From the NCBI RefSeq assembly GCF_019139675.1, contig NZ_CP077077.1, positions 3,100,001 through 3,164,000 on the forward strand: 64,000 nt of DNA, in the 5' to 3' direction. The notes under the pieces are model-generated. The model saw only the letters and a list, made by a program, of their open reading frames with translations, did not search any database and was not told the DNA's origin. This stretch comes from Pseudomonas maumuensis (GTDB taxonomy: Bacteria > Pseudomonadota > Gammaproteobacteria > Pseudomonadales > Pseudomonadaceae). This document shows positions 40,217 through 50,341 of the stretch, in pieces. Numbering within the stretch: the first letter of the stretch is position 1; each line of letters starts with the position of its first letter. Made by a program: the position numbers and the translations under genes.

Positions 40217-40897
40217 ATGCCACGCGTACTGACCATCGAAGACGACGCTGTCACCGCCCAGGAAATCGTCGCCGAACTGTCCAGCCACGGTCTGGAAGTC
40301 GACTGGGCCGACAATGGCCGTGAAGGCCTGGCCAAGGCCATCGCCGGCGGCTACGACCTGATCACCCTGGACCGCATGCTGCCCGAGGTCGACGGCCTGA
40401 CCATCGTCACCACCCTGCGCAACCTGAAGATCGCCACGCCAATCCTGATGATCAGCGCCCTGTCGGACGTCGACGAGCGTGTGCGCGGCCTGCGCGCCGG
40501 CGGTGACGACTACCTGACCAAACCGTTCGCCTCCGACGAGATGGCCGCCCGGGTCGAGGTGCTGCTGCGCCGCAACAGCGTGCCGATGACCCAGACCCGC
40601 CTGCAGGTCGCCGACCTCGAGCTGGACCTGATCAGCCACGAAGCCCGCCGCGGCGAACAGGCGCTGAACCTGCTGCCCACCGAGTACAAGCTGCTCGAGT
40701 ACCTGATGCGCCACTCCGGCCAGGTGATCACCCGGATGATGATCTTCGAGGAGGTCTGGGGTTACCACTTCGACCCCGGCACCAACCTGATCGACGTGCA
40801 TATCGGCCGCCTGCGCAAGAAGATCGACTCGCCCGGCCAGAACCCGCTGATTCGCACCGTGCGGGGCTCCGGCTATGCCATTGCCGAACCCGTCTAA
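40217..40897 (+). CDS. OmpR-family response regulator
   Basis: The product is 226 residues. The receiver domain has the acidic pair (IEDD), the phosphorylatable Asp in LITLDRMLP (about D52), Thr/Ser in MISALS and Lys in YLTKPF. A winged-helix DNA-binding domain follows (LLPTEYKLLEYLMRHSGQVITRMMIFEEVWGYHFDPGTNLIDVHIGRLRKKI). It overlaps the histidine kinase gene by 23 bases. It sits near cysS-glnS; homology to a named system is not assigned. Confidence 0.95.
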   Translation: MPRVLTIEDDAVTAQEIVAELSSHGLEVDWADNGREGLAKAIAGGYDLITLDRMLPEVDGLTIVTTLRNLKIATPILMISALSDVDERVRGLRAGGDDYLTKPFASDEMAARVEVLLRRNSVPMTQTRLQVADLELDLISHEARRGEQALNLLPTEYKLLEYLMRHSGQVITRMMIFEEVWGYHFDPGTNLIDVHIGRLRKKIDSPGQNPLIRTVRGSGYAIAEPV

Positions 40898-42266
40898 GGG
40901 CTGGAGCTCCTCAACCAGCCGTCTGCTGGCGCTGTACAGTTTCCTGTTCGTGGCCTGGAGCAGCATCCTCATGGGGGTGCTGTACTTCGAGGTCACCAGC
41001 TACCTGAACAAGCTCACCCGCCACTCGATGCTGCAACGCCAGCACCTGTTCGCTCACATGAGCGGCAAGCAGCTGGACGACGCGCTGGTGGCAAGCCAGG
41101 CCTTCGAGGAACGCAGCTTCGACGCCTACGGCCTGTTCGACGCCCAGCTCAACCCGATCGGCGGGCGCATCCGTGCGATACCCTCGGAGCTGGGCCTGGA
41201 CGGCAAGGTCCATGAACTCAAGCGTTGCCTGGACGCCGACGATCCCCACCTGCCCCGCGATAGCTGCGATGCCGTGGCGATCAAGGTGCAGGATGGTCGC
41301 TGGTTGGTGCTGGTGCGCGACAACGGCTCGCTGTTCGTGGTGACGAGGATCATCCTCGACGCCCTGCTCTGGGGTATCTCGCTGACCTTGATCCCGGGCT
41401 TCGCCGGCTGGTACCTGCTGCGGCGCAGGCCGCTCAAGCGCATCCGTGCGATCCAGGCCCAGGCCGAGCTGATCGTCGCCGGCGACCTCACCCACCGCCT
41501 GCCCCTGTCGGCCCGGCGCGATGAACTGGACATGCTCGCCGCCATCGTCAACGCCATGCTCGATCGCATCGAGCGGCTGATGCACGAGGTCAAGGGCGTC
41601 TGTGACAATATCGCCCACGACCTGCGCACTCCGCTGACACGCCTGCGTGCCCAGCTCTACCGCATCCGCCAGCAAAGCGGCAGCGACTCCGCCGAAGGCG
41701 CGGCGCTGGACCAGGCGATCGGCGAGACCGACACGCTAATGGCACGCTTTCGCGGCCTGCTGCGCATCAGCGAACTGGAAGACCGCCAGCGCCGCGCCGG
41801 CTTTGTCCGGCTCGACCCGCAGGCGTTGCTGGTGGAGCTGCATGACTTCTACCTGCCGCTGGCCGAGGATGGCGGCATTCGCCTGCACCTGGAGCAGCCT
41901 GCGCAGCTGGCGGCGCTGCATGGCGACCGGGAGTTGCTGTTCGAGGCACTGGCCAACCTGGTGGGCAACGCGATCAAATTCACCCCCGAGGGCGGACAGG
42001 TACGTATCGTCGCCAGCGAGGACGAGGCCGGCGTGCATATTGCAGTCGAGGACAGTGGACCGGGGATTCCGGCGGATGAGCGCGAGGCAGTGTTGAAGCG
42101 CTTCTACCGCAGCGAGGAAGGCCATCGTCATGCGGGCTTCGGGCTGGGGCTGTCGATCGTCGCGGCGATCGTCGACCTGCACGGGTTCAGCTTGGAAGTG
42201 GGGGCCAGCGAGCTGGGTGGAGCGAGATTGGTGCTGCACTGCCCATTGGCTGGGGTTGCTCAATAA
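40875..42266 (+). CDS. Sensor histidine kinase partner of the OmpR-type regulator
   Basis: The product is 463 residues: TM1 at about 17-40, a short periplasmic loop of about 125 residues, TM2 at about 167-190, HAMP, and an H-box with the phospho-acceptor His (DNIAHDLRTPLTRLR). The ATPase domain has the N-box (ANLVGNAIKFTPEGG), DSGPGIP and GFGLGLSIV. All catalytic motifs are intact. The start overlaps the regulator gene. The input signal is unknown. Confidence 0.95.
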   Translation: MPLPNPSKGWSSSTSRLLALYSFLFVAWSSILMGVLYFEVTSYLNKLTRHSMLQRQHLFAHMSGKQLDDALVASQAFEERSFDAYGLFDAQLNPIGGRIRAIPSELGLDGKVHELKRCLDADDPHLPRDSCDAVAIKVQDGRWLVLVRDNGSLFVVTRIILDALLWGISLTLIPGFAGWYLLRRRPLKRIRAIQAQAELIVAGDLTHRLPLSARRDELDMLAAIVNAMLDRIERLMHEVKGVCDNIAHDLRTPLTRLRAQLYRIRQQSGSDSAEGAALDQAIGETDTLMARFRGLLRISELEDRQRRAGFVRLDPQALLVELHDFYLPLAEDGGIRLHLEQPAQLAALHGDRELLFEALANLVGNAIKFTPEGGQVRIVASEDEAGVHIAVEDSGPGIPADEREAVLKRFYRSEEGHRHAGFGLGLSIVAAIVDLHGFSLEVGASELGGARLVLHCPLAGVAQ

Positions 42267-42272
42267 AGAGAG

Positions 42273-42373
42273 GGGCCGCTTTGCGGCCCTTTCGCCGGCA
42301 AGCCGGCTCCCACAGGGAAGGCGCATGGCCTGAGTGTAGGAGCCACCGCGACGAAAGGGCTGCGCAGCAGCCC
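42273..42373. repeat. Composite REP element with terminators for both converging genes
   Basis: On the plus strand GGGCCGC-TTT-GCGGCCC-TTT (42273-42292) ends the histidine-kinase operon. On the minus strand GGGCTGC-TGC-GCAGCCC-TTT (42373-42354) ends cysS. Between them lies the REP core CGCCGGCAAGCCGGCTCCCA with a partly degenerate inverted mate (GTAGGAGCCACCGCGACGAA). Confidence 0.85.
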
Positions 42374-42382
42374 CTCTGGCGA

Positions 42383-43765
42383 TCAGTCAGCCAGGCGCCA
42401 GGTGGTGGTGCCCTTGCTGTCTTCCAGCACCACGCCCATGGCGGCCAGCTGGTCGCGGATGCGGTCGGACTCGGCCCAGTTCTTGTCGCTGCGCGCCTGC
42501 AGACGCGCCTGGATCAGCGCCTCCACTTCAGCGGCATCGACCTTGCCCTCGGCGCCGGCGCGCAGGAAGTCATCGGCTTCCAGCTGGAGCACACCCAGCA
42601 CATCCCCCAGCTCTCGCAGACGACCCGCCAGGCCAGCGGCGGCCTCGGGGTCGCTGTCACGCAGGCGGTTGATCTCGCGCACCAGGTCGAACAACACGGC
42701 GCAGGCCTCAGGTGTGCCGAAGTCGTCGTTCATCGCCACGGTGAAACGCTCGACGAATGCCTCGCCACCCTGGGCAGCCACGCGCGGCAGGCCTCGCAGC
42801 GCATGGTAGAAGCGCTCGAGCGCGCCCTTGGCGTCGCGCAGGCTGTCCTCGGAGTAGTTGATCGCGCTACGGTAGTGGCTAGCCACCAGCAGGTAACGCA
42901 CCACTTCCGGGTGGTACTTGTCGAGTACATCGCGGATGGTGAAGAAGTTGTTCAACGACTTGGACATCTTCTCGCCGTTGATGCGAATCATGCCGCAGTG
43001 CATCCAGGCGTTGGCGTATTGCTTGCCGGTGGCCGCCTCGCTCTGGGCGATCTCGTTCTCGTGGTGCGGGAACTCCAGGTCGCTGCCGCCACCGTGGATG
43101 TCGAAGCTCTCGCCCAGGCAGCAGGTGGACATCACCGAGCACTCGATGTGCCAGCCCGGGCGGCCCGGGCCCCACGGCGAGTCCCAGTAGGGCTCGCCGG
43201 GCTTGACGCCCTTCCACAGGACGAAGTCGAGCGGATCCTGCTTGGCCTCGTCGACTTCGATGCGCGCGCCGATGCGCAGGTCTTCGATCTTCTTGCGCGA
43301 CAGCTTGCCGTAGCCGACGAACTTGCCGACCCGGTAGTACACGTCGCCATTACCCGGCGCGTAGGCGTAGCCCTTGTCGATCAGGGTCTGGATCATCGCG
43401 TGCATGCCGGGGATATGGTCGGTGGCACGCGGCTCCAGGTCCGGCTTGAGGATACTCAGGCGGCGCTCGTCCTCGTGCATCGCGTCGATCATGCGGGCGG
43501 TCAGCGCGTCGAACGACTCGCCGTTCTCGTTGGCCCGGTTGATGATCTTGTCGTCGATGTCGGTGATGTTGCGCACATAAGTCAGTTCATAGCCGCTCTT
43601 GCGCAGCCAGCGGGTGACCAGGTCGAAGGCCACCATGCTGCGGCCGTGGCCCAGGTGGCAGTAGTCGTATACGGTCATGCCGCACACGTACATGCGCACC
43701 TTGTTGCCGTCCAGCGGCTTGAAAACTTCCTTGGTCTTGCTCAGCGTGTTGTAGATGGTAAGCAC
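42383..43765 (-). CDS. cysS: Cysteinyl-tRNA synthetase
   Basis: The product is 460 residues, the usual CysRS length. It has the zinc-site Cys in [18 protein letters not shown] with the HIGH-equivalent HLGHGRS, the zinc-site segment GWHIECSVM and [11 protein letters not shown], and the KMSKS loop in [10 protein letters not shown]. It charges tRNA-Cys in the cytoplasm. It is nine bases downstream of glnS, in one operon. Confidence 0.97.
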   Translation of the reverse strand: MLTIYNTLSKTKEVFKPLDGNKVRMYVCGMTVYDYCHLGHGRSMVAFDLVTRWLRKSGYELTYVRNITDIDDKIINRANENGESFDALTARMIDAMHEDERRLSILKPDLEPRATDHIPGMHAMIQTLIDKGYAYAPGNGDVYYRVGKFVGYGKLSRKKIEDLRIGARIEVDEAKQDPLDFVLWKGVKPGEPYWDSPWGPGRPGWHIECSVMSTCCLGESFDIHGGGSDLEFPHHENEIAQSEAATGKQYANAWMHCGMIRINGEKMSKSLNNFFTIRDVLDKYHPEVVRYLLVASHYRSAINYSEDSLRDAKGALERFYHALRGLPRVAAQGGEAFVERFTVAMNDDFGTPEACAVLFDLVREINRLRDSDPEAAAGLAGRLRELGDVLGVLQLEADDFLRAGAEGKVDAAEVEALIQARLQARSDKNWAESDRIRDQLAAMGVVLEDSKGTTTWRLAD

Positions 43766-43774
43766 GAAGGTTCC

Positions 43775-45478
43775 TCAGCTGCCCCACGAATCGCGCAGGG
43801 TCACGGTGCGGTTGAACACCGGGCGACCCGGCTGGGAGTCTTTCAGGTCGGCGCAGAAGTAGCCTTCGCGCTCGAACTGGAAGCGGTCTTCCGGTTGGGC
43901 CTGGCCCAGGGAAGGTTCCGCGCGACAACCACTGAGCACCTGCAGCGAATCGGGATTGATGTTGTCGAGGAACGTGCCGCCGTCTTCGGTCTTCTCCGGG
44001 TTGGCGGAGCGGAACAGGCGGTCGTACAGGCGCACTTCGCACTCGATGCTGCCTTCGGCCGGCACCCAGTGGATCACGCCCTTGACCTTGCGGCCTTCGG
44101 GGTTCTTGCCCAGGGTGTCCGGGTCGTACGAGCAGCGCAGCTCGACGATGTTGCCGTCAGTGTCCTTGATCGCCTCGTCGGCGCGGATCACGTAACTGCC
44201 GCGCAGGCGCACTTCACCGGCCGGCTCCAGGCGCTTGTAGCCCTTGGGCGGCTCTTCCATGAAGTCGTCGCGGTCGATGTACAGCTCGCGGGCGAAGGGC
44301 AGCACGCGCACGCCCATGTCTTCCTTCGGATGGCGCGGCAGTTCGAGCTGCTCGACCTGGCCCTCGGGATAGTTGGTGATCACCACCTTCAGCGGGCGCA
44401 GCACGCACATGGCGCGCGGCGCGGTGCGGTCGAGGTCGTCACGGATGCTGAACTCGAGCATCGCCATGTCGACCACGCCGTCGGAACGGTTGGTGCCGAT
44501 CATCTCGCAGAAGTTGCGGATCGAGGCCGGGGTGTAGCCGCGGCGGCGGTAGCCCGACAGGGTCGACATGCGCGGATCGTCCCAGGCCTCGACGTGGCCT
44601 TCGTCCACCAGCTGCTTGAGCTTGCGCTTGGAGGTGATGGTGTAGTTCAGGTTCAGGCGGCTGAACTCGTACTGGCGCGGGTGCGCCGGCACCGGCAGCT
44701 TGTCGAGGAACCATTCGTACAGCGGACGGTGGCTTTCGAACTCCAGGGTGCAGATCGAGTGGGTGATGCCTTCGATGGCGTCCGACTGACCGTGGGTGAA
44801 GTCATAGTTGGGGTAGATGCACCACTTGTCACCGGTCTGGTGGTGGTGGGCATGGCGGATGCGGTACAGGATCGGGTCGCGCAGGTTCATGTTCGGCGAG
44901 GCCATGTCGATCTTGGCGCGCAGCACGCGCTCGCCGTCCTTGAACTCGCCAGCCTTCATGCGGGCGAACAGGTCCAGGTTTTCCTCGATGCTGCGCTCGC
45001 GGAACGGGCTGTTCTTGCCTGGCTCGGTCAGGCTGCCGCGGTATTCCTTGGCTTGCTCGGGGGTCAGGTCGCAGACGTAGGCGTTGCCCGACTTGATCAG
45101 CTCCACGGCCCAGGCGTGCAGCTGCTCGAAATAGTCCGAGGCATAGCGCACCGGGCCTGCCCATTCGAAGCCCAGCCACTTGACGTCACGCTGGATGGAG
45201 TCGATGTACTCCTGGTCTTCCTTGGCCGGGTTGGTATCGTCGAAACGCAGGTGGCAGACGCCGCCGAATTCCTTGGCCAGGCCGAAGTTGACGCAGATCG
45301 ACTTGGCGTGGCCGATGTGCAGGTAGCCATTGGGCTCGGGCGGGAAACGGGTGACGATGCTCTGGTGCTTGCCCGCGTCCAGGTCGGCCTGGACGATCGG
45401 CCGCAGGAAGTTCACAGGGACGGCGGGGGCGCCTTTGGCAGCGGCGTTTGGCGCGTTGTCGGCAGTGGGCTTGCTCAT
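43775..45478 (-). CDS. glnS: Glutaminyl-tRNA synthetase
   Basis: The product is 567 residues. The class I signature is [16 protein letters not shown], and there is a KMSKS-like [10 protein letters not shown]. GlnRS-specific blocks include [18 protein letters not shown] and [37 protein letters not shown]. The ATG at 45478 gives the standard N-terminus; longer in-frame sequence upstream lacks a ribosome site. The 248-base gap to ppiB must contain divergent promoters, and I see no strong consensus pair. Confidence 0.97.
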   Translation of the reverse strand: MSKPTADNAPNAAAKGAPAVPVNFLRPIVQADLDAGKHQSIVTRFPPEPNGYLHIGHAKSICVNFGLAKEFGGVCHLRFDDTNPAKEDQEYIDSIQRDVKWLGFEWAGPVRYASDYFEQLHAWAVELIKSGNAYVCDLTPEQAKEYRGSLTEPGKNSPFRERSIEENLDLFARMKAGEFKDGERVLRAKIDMASPNMNLRDPILYRIRHAHHHQTGDKWCIYPNYDFTHGQSDAIEGITHSICTLEFESHRPLYEWFLDKLPVPAHPRQYEFSRLNLNYTITSKRKLKQLVDEGHVEAWDDPRMSTLSGYRRRGYTPASIRNFCEMIGTNRSDGVVDMAMLEFSIRDDLDRTAPRAMCVLRPLKVVITNYPEGQVEQLELPRHPKEDMGVRVLPFARELYIDRDDFMEEPPKGYKRLEPAGEVRLRGSYVIRADEAIKDTDGNIVELRCSYDPDTLGKNPEGRKVKGVIHWVPAEGSIECEVRLYDRLFRSANPEKTEDGGTFLDNINPDSLQVLSGCRAEPSLGQAQPEDRFQFEREGYFCADLKDSQPGRPVFNRTVTLRDSWGS

Positions 45479-45726
45479 AGTGTCCTTGAATGCAGGTAGC
45501 CGGCCGGGTAGGCCGATTGAATCAAAGGGCCTATCATAGCCGAAGCAGTCAAGCTGCTGACAGCCGGAGCACCGACAAAGTGGCGCGTTTTGTCGCCGCA
45601 GCGGTCCACAATCCGGCAGAATGGCGCCGCAGTGGCGTGTGCCGCGGCTGCCTGATCCTGCGTCAGGTTGTTCCGTGCGCACCGCGCACCCAATTTCCCG
45701 AATGCCTTGAAAGAGCGAATTTCAGC

Positions 45727-46227
45727 ATGTCCAAAGTCAAACTGAGCACCAACCACGGCGATATCGTCCTGCAACTGAATGCCGAGAAAGCCCCGCTGAC
45801 CACCGAAAACTTCGTTCAGTACGTCAAGGAAGGCCACTACGATGGCACCGTGTTCCACCGCGTGATCAAGGGCTTCATGATCCAGGGCGGCGGTTTCGAG
45901 GCTGGCATGAGCCAGAAGAAAACCCGCGCCAGCATCCAGAACGAAGCCGACAACGGCCTGAAGAACACCAAGTACAGCATCGCCATGGCGCGCACCATGG
46001 AGCCGCACTCGGCCTCCGCGCAGTTCTTCATCAACGCCTCCGACAACGACTTCCTCAACCACAGCGGCAAGAACGTCCAGGGCTGGGGCTACGCGGTGTT
46101 TGGTGAAGTGATCGAAGGCAAGGAAATCGTCGACGCCATCGAGAAGGTCGCCACCGGTTCCAAGGCCGGCCACCAGGACGTGCCGAAGGACGACGTGATC
46201 ATCGAGAAAGCCGAGATCATTGAGTGA
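45727..46227 (+). CDS. ppiB: Cytoplasmic peptidyl-prolyl cis-trans isomerase B (cyclophilin)
   Basis: The product is 166 residues with no signal peptide. The cyclophilin core [20 protein letters not shown] (Arg, Phe and Met/Gln of the active site) and [19 protein letters not shown] are complete. It speeds proline isomerisation during protein folding. Its stop overlaps the GTG of lpxH by four bases, so the two are coupled. Confidence 0.96.
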   Translation: MSKVKLSTNHGDIVLQLNAEKAPLTTENFVQYVKEGHYDGTVFHRVIKGFMIQGGGFEAGMSQKKTRASIQNEADNGLKNTKYSIAMARTMEPHSASAQFFINASDNDFLNHSGKNVQGWGYAVFGEVIEGKEIVDAIEKVATGSKAGHQDVPKDDVIIEKAEIIE

Positions 46228-46946
46228 TACTGCTGATCTCCGATCTGCACCTGCAAGAAGAACGCCCGGACATTACCCGGGCGTTTCTTGATCTGCTCGA
46301 CGGTCGCGCCCGCCACGCCAAGGCGCTGTACATCCTCGGTGATTTCTTCGAGGCCTGGATCGGCGACGATGCCATGACGCCCTTCCAGCAGTCGATCTGC
46401 CAGGCCCTGCGCCGGTTGAGCGACAGCGGCACGGCCGTGTACCTGATGCACGGCAACCGTGACTTTCTCATTGGCCAGGCGTTCTGCGACGCCGCCGGCT
46501 GCACCCTGCTGGCCGACCCCAGCGTGGTCGAACTCGGTGGTGAGGCGGTGTTGCTGATGCACGGCGACACCCTGTGCACCCGTGACGTGGCCTACATGAA
46601 GCTGCGCCGCTACCTGCGCAACCCGCTGACCCTGTGGATCCTGCGGCACCTGCCGCTGGGCACGCGGCACAAGCTGGCGCGCAAGCTGCGCAGCGAAAGC
46701 AGCGCGCAGACACGCATGAAGAGCACCGAGATCGTCGATGTCACCCCCGAGGAAGTGCCCAAGGTGATGGCCGCCCACGGCGTGCGCACCCTGGTCCACG
46801 GCCATACCCATCGACCGGCGCTACACAAGCTGGTGGTTGACGGCCAGCCGGCACGGCGCATCGTGCTGGGCGACTGGGATCGGCGTGGCTGGGCGTTGCA
46901 GGTGGATGAACAGGGTTTCCAGCTAGCGCCGTTCGAGTTTTCCTGA
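46224..46946 (+). CDS. lpxH: UDP-2,3-diacylglucosamine diphosphatase LpxH
   Basis: The product is 240 residues of the calcineurin-type metallophosphoesterase family with all metal motifs: [34 protein letters not shown] and HGHTHRP. It hydrolyses UDP-2,3-diacylglucosamine to lipid X at the inner membrane in lipid A synthesis. It starts with GTG (GTGA overlap with ppiB). Confidence 0.96.
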   Translation: MILLISDLHLQEERPDITRAFLDLLDGRARHAKALYILGDFFEAWIGDDAMTPFQQSICQALRRLSDSGTAVYLMHGNRDFLIGQAFCDAAGCTLLADPSVVELGGEAVLLMHGDTLCTRDVAYMKLRRYLRNPLTLWILRHLPLGTRHKLARKLRSESSAQTRMKSTEIVDVTPEEVPKVMAAHGVRTLVHGHTHRPALHKLVVDGQPARRIVLGDWDRRGWALQVDEQGFQLAPFEFS

Positions 46947-46964
46947 ACCCGGCACTTTGCATTG

Positions 46965-47059
46965 GGGCTGCCCTGCAGCCCATCGCCGGCAAGCCGGCTC
47001 CCACAGGACCGCGCACGCTTGGATTTGCGCTTTCCCTGTGGGGCCGGCTTGCCGGCGAT
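46965..47059. repeat. Composite REP element between lpxH and pvdQ
   Basis: GGGCTGC-CCT-GCAGCCC (46965-46981) is joined to a near-perfect inverted pair of REP cores, 46982-47007 and 47035-47059 (ATCGCCGGCAAGCCGG... and its complement). It lies between two converging genes and probably ends both transcripts. Confidence 0.85.
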
Positions 47060-47072
47060 GCGGTCAATCAAG

Positions 47073-49379
47073 TTATTGGGCGCTGACCACCCGTCCCTTG
47101 TCTCGCTCGCTGATCACGTACTGCCGATACTGCGGATCAGCCTTGATCTGCGCCTCGGTGAACGGAATCGGCGCCAGCTGCTTGGCCGCGAAGGCCCGTG
47201 TCTGGTCGGCGGCATGCGCCGAGGCCTTCTCGCTCGACAGCGAAAACGCCAGCAGCCCCTGGGCCTGGGGCCCCTGCTCGGTGAAGCTGACCACCTGCAG
47301 ATAGCTCGAACCACTGACCACCAGGCGCTTGCCCGGCCCCACCGGCACACTGACCATCGCGTTGTAGACACCCAGCGCCTGTGGGCCGCCGGGCACCGGC
47401 GTGCCATCGGCGGCCTGCTGGATCTGCCCCCAACGCTGGTCGGCGGCGATGCCTGCTTCACCCACCTGTTGCAGCGACGCCAGCGCCGCCTCGCGCAGCA
47501 GCTTGCGCACCGCAGCCTGTTCTACCGCCAGGCCACGAGGCGTGTGCAACGGGTCGGCCGGGTCGAACGGCACGCGCCAGCTGTGCGGATGCTCGGCCAA
47601 CGCGCCGGCGATGTTGATGAAATGAACCAGGCCGATACCGCTATCCTGGTCGGCCTTGCCGGTCCACGCCTGCAGGCTGGCGCACACCGACTGAATGTCC
47701 GCCTCCACGCCCTTGCACCATTGCAACAGGTCCGGCATCAGCAGGCTGGCCTGATACACCTCGTCATCGAACACCATGCGCTGCAGTTCGGCGACACCCA
47801 GCTTGCCCTTGCCTTGCAGGCGCTGCAGGGCAAAGCGGCTGCGCAGGCCCAGGGGCTGGTCGGCACGGCTGACCAAGGGCGAGAAGCCGGTCAACGGCTG
47901 GGCCGGATTGGCCATCCACGCCGAATCGTTGGCGTGCTGTACATAATCGCGCCGCTCCAGGCTCGGCAGCAGGTTGGCCGGGAAGATACCCGGCTGGGCC
48001 GCCTGCGCATCCACCTTCCACTGGCAGGCGCTGCGCGACCCGTCGAGGACCACCAGCGGGCCCGACGCGCCCGGGTTGCTGCACTGCTCCAGCATCCCTT
48101 GATCGACATAGGGCACCACCGACTGATTCAAGTACAAGGCCTGGCCCGCAGCATCCACCGCCAGGGTGTTGACCCAGGGGATACCCTGCAACTGCCCCAC
48201 CGACGCCTTCAGCGCCTGCAGGCTGTCGGCGCGGTTGATCCGGTACCACTGCTGCAATACCCGAGTGTTGTCGAGGTTTGCGTCGCGCAGGCTGTAGGCA
48301 GCGTGATTGTCCCAGTCCAGACGGCCGGGCCATTGCACCACCGGGCCGAACTTCGACAGGTGGATCGTGCGCTCCACCTGGCTGAGCGTACCGTCCTCAC
48401 CCTTCACCGTGACCTTCAGCAGCTTGCGCTCCAGCGCCAGCGACTGGCCGTCATACAGGTAGCGGGTGGCGTCCTTGGGGTCCAGTTGCAGACGGTAGAG
48501 GGTGAAATGCTTGGAGGTGTCGACCGTGTGGGTCCAGGCCAGGTGCCGGTTGAAACCGATATTGACCACCGGCAGGCCCGGCAACGCCGCCCCCATCACA
48601 TCCAGCTGCCCGGGGATGGTCAACTGCATCTGATAGAAACGCAGCCCGCCAACCCACGGGAAGTGCGGATTGGCCAGCAGCAGCCCACGGCCATTGGCCG
48701 AACGCTCGGCGCCCACGGCCACGGCATTGCTGCCACGCTCGGCGGCGAACTGCGCCTGTCGCGCCAAGGCCACGCTGTAGTCGACCGCCGGGCGCTGCGC
48801 CGCCAGCTTGGGGGGCGTCGCGGCGACCACGGCCTCGACGAATTGCCCCACACCGCCCTCGGCCAGCAAGCGTCGGGTCAGCTTGACCAGGTCGCGGCTG
48901 GTGATCGGCCGTAGCCACTCCCCTGCCCCGCACTCGGCCGGCAGCCCCTCGGCCCGTCGCTCACCCAGGGCACGGTTGTAGCCGTTGGCATAACCATCAA
49001 GCAGGTCGCGCACCGCCACCGGCTGCGCCTTGAGGAAACTGTCTACCGCCGCAGGTTCGTTGAGCCAGGTAAAGAACAGGTCACTGGAGAGGTTGTCACG
49101 CTGCTCGATCGTCTTGCCATCGGCACCGAAATAACGGGAGCGCTCGCCATTGACCGTCAGCACCTCGCCGGCCAGCAGGCACAGGTTGTCCTGGGCATAG
49201 GCGTAGCCGATGCCGTAACCCAGGCCGCGCTCGTCCTTGGCCAGGATATGCGGCACGCCGAAGCTGGTGCGACGGATCTGCGCGGAAGCCTCGCCATCGA
49301 CCTCCCGCGCCTGCAGGGTCAGGCTGGAAGCGACCAGGGCGGCGGCGAGGCCCAGGCGAAACAGGGGAAGAGAGATCAC
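47073..49379 (-). CDS. pvdQ: Acyl-homoserine lactone / pyoverdine-precursor acylase PvdQ
   Basis: The product is 768 residues, an Ntn-hydrolase of the penicillin acylase family. The self-cleaving nucleophile is Ser217 in AAERGSNAVAVGAERS, which matches the beta-chain start known for PvdQ. LLANPHFPWVGGLRFYQM and NIGFNRHLAWTHTVDTSKHFTLYRL are highly PvdQ-like. It acts in the periplasm, removing the fatty acyl chain from pyoverdine precursors and cleaving long-chain AHLs. The GTG at 49379 is chosen because AGGAG precedes it by five bases and it begins a clean signal peptide. Confidence 0.93.
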   Translation of the reverse strand: MISLPLFRLGLAAALVASSLTLQAREVDGEASAQIRRTSFGVPHILAKDERGLGYGIGYAYAQDNLCLLAGEVLTVNGERSRYFGADGKTIEQRDNLSSDLFFTWLNEPAAVDSFLKAQPVAVRDLLDGYANGYNRALGERRAEGLPAECGAGEWLRPITSRDLVKLTRRLLAEGGVGQFVEAVVAATPPKLAAQRPAVDYSVALARQAQFAAERGSNAVAVGAERSANGRGLLLANPHFPWVGGLRFYQMQLTIPGQLDVMGAALPGLPVVNIGFNRHLAWTHTVDTSKHFTLYRLQLDPKDATRYLYDGQSLALERKLLKVTVKGEDGTLSQVERTIHLSKFGPVVQWPGRLDWDNHAAYSLRDANLDNTRVLQQWYRINRADSLQALKASVGQLQGIPWVNTLAVDAAGQALYLNQSVVPYVDQGMLEQCSNPGASGPLVVLDGSRSACQWKVDAQAAQPGIFPANLLPSLERRDYVQHANDSAWMANPAQPLTGFSPLVSRADQPLGLRSRFALQRLQGKGKLGVAELQRMVFDDEVYQASLLMPDLLQWCKGVEADIQSVCASLQAWTGKADQDSGIGLVHFINIAGALAEHPHSWRVPFDPADPLHTPRGLAVEQAAVRKLLREAALASLQQVGEAGIAADQRWGQIQQAADGTPVPGGPQALGVYNAMVSVPVGPGKRLVVSGSSYLQVVSFTEQGPQAQGLLAFSLSSEKASAHAADQTRAFAAKQLAPIPFTEAQIKADPQYRQYVISERDKGRVVSAQ

Positions 49380-49415
49380 AGGCACTCCTCGTGCTATCGG
49401 GGTCATCCCGAACAG

Positions 49416-49439
49416 ACGAATGGCCAGATGAAAATTTTA
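49416..49439 (-). promoter_or_regulatory. Candidate PvdS-type iron-starvation box upstream of pvdQ
   Basis: On the minus strand TAAAA is followed after exactly 16 bases by CGT, close to the TAAAT-N16/17-CGT signature of promoters read by PvdS/PfrI. It lies 37-60 bases upstream of the pvdQ GTG. This suggests iron-dependent expression of pvdQ through the pyoverdine sigma factor. Confidence 0.55.
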
Positions 49440-49577
49440 CGTTCGACGGGGCGCTACAACGTTTCAACAGAACGTGTCAGATTTTTTTCATCGGGGGTTG
49501 CAGATTTGTCGCGCTCAAACGTCTTTAGATGTGAGGCACCCATGATTTCGGGACAGTCCACGAAAAGGAGCATTCAC

Positions 49578-49940
49578 ATGTACAACCCGCAACAGTTGCT
49601 AGCGGCGCAGCCTGCACCCAGCCAGGCCGCCGCCCCCCAGGAGGAACGCGTGGGCAACGAACAGATCCGCGAGCTGCTGCGCGCCTATGGCCTGCGCACC
49701 AGCCTGATCCGGCTGAAGGTCATCGACGCCCTGCACACCGCCGGCCGCAATGGCCGCAGCATCGGTGTGCGCGGCGTGCATGCGCAACTCGAGCAATTGG
49801 ATATTCCGTTGTCCTTCCTGAGCGTGCGCGAAGTGCTCAAGCGCCTGTGCAGCGAGGGCGTGATCAGCCTGGGCAGCGACAAGTGCTACAGCCTGAACCC
49901 TGAGGCCCAGGCCGTACTCGAGCAACCTGCCTCGCGCTGA
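49578..49940 (+). CDS. Fur-like winged-helix protein lacking the dimerisation domain
   Basis: The product is 120 residues. Residues about 25-100 (IRELLRAYGLRTSLIRLKVIDALHTAG ... LSVREVLKRLCSEGVISL) follow the N-terminal DNA-binding half of Fur-family regulators. The C-terminal dimerisation domain and its His/Glu/Cys metal ligands are absent. It has an excellent AAAAGGAG site and diverges from pvdQ. It may be a small DNA-binding regulator related to iron metabolism, but that is inference from similarity and position only. Confidence 0.65.
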   Translation: MYNPQQLLAAQPAPSQAAAPQEERVGNEQIRELLRAYGLRTSLIRLKVIDALHTAGRNGRSIGVRGVHAQLEQLDIPLSFLSVREVLKRLCSEGVISLGSDKCYSLNPEAQAVLEQPASR

Positions 49941-49976
49941 GCGCATGGCCGGCAAGGATATGCCGGCCGGCCCGCT

Positions 49977-50165
49977 TCAGGGTTTCACCTTGCGCCGCAG
50001 AATCCCGTTGATTACCACCACGACCACCGCAATGGCGATGGCGATGTACTGGAACGTCTGCTCGCTGATAGTGCCCTGCTTCTGCAGGTAACTTAGGCCG
50101 AGCATGATCCCCAGGACCACCAGGATAATCAGGATCGAATATTTCAGGCGCTGCACGTGTGTCAT
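49977..50165 (-). CDS. Small two-helix membrane protein
   Basis: The product is 62 residues with two hydrophobic helices (YSILIILVVLGIMLGLSYL and YIAIAIAVVVVVINGIL) separated by a short polar loop and ending in a basic tail (RRKVKP). There is an AAGGA-type ribosome site. No function is known to me. Confidence 0.7.
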   Translation of the reverse strand: MTHVQRLKYSILIILVVLGIMLGLSYLQKQGTISEQTFQYIAIAIAVVVVVINGILRRKVKP

Positions 50166-50323
50166 CGGAGGTTCCTTGCGACATCGGGGACATGAGGCTC
50201 CAGCGGAGCCGACGCAATGATACCTCGCCCGCCTTTCCCTCGCTGCAGTTCCGGCCAGCGTCTCACGCCGTAATACCCTCCTGACCGCCCCCTGCTCAAC
50301 GACAGTGTCGAGCCGTGTCTTCG

Positions 50324-50341
50324 GTTACATATCTGGGTAAC
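50324..50341. promoter_or_regulatory. Short inverted repeat GTTAC-N8-GTAAC in the mor upstream region
   Basis: GTTAC (50324-50328) and GTAAC (50337-50341) form a perfect 5-base dyad with an eight-base centre. It lies in the 445-base region between the small membrane protein and the Mor-type gene, which otherwise holds a short GGCTCC-AGC-GGAGCC hairpin (50196-50210) and no gene. It could be an operator. Confidence 0.3.

Noticed and set aside
42281..45499. A 1072-codon open frame on the plus strand
   Set aside because: It lies antisense to cysS and glnS, both unmistakable. Its residue composition (long runs of Ala, Val, Gly, His, Gln) is the usual artefact of GC-biased codons.
46962..48914. 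A 650-codon open frame on the plus strand
   Set aside because: It runs antisense to pvdQ, whose catalytic Ser217 context is clear, and crosses a REP element.
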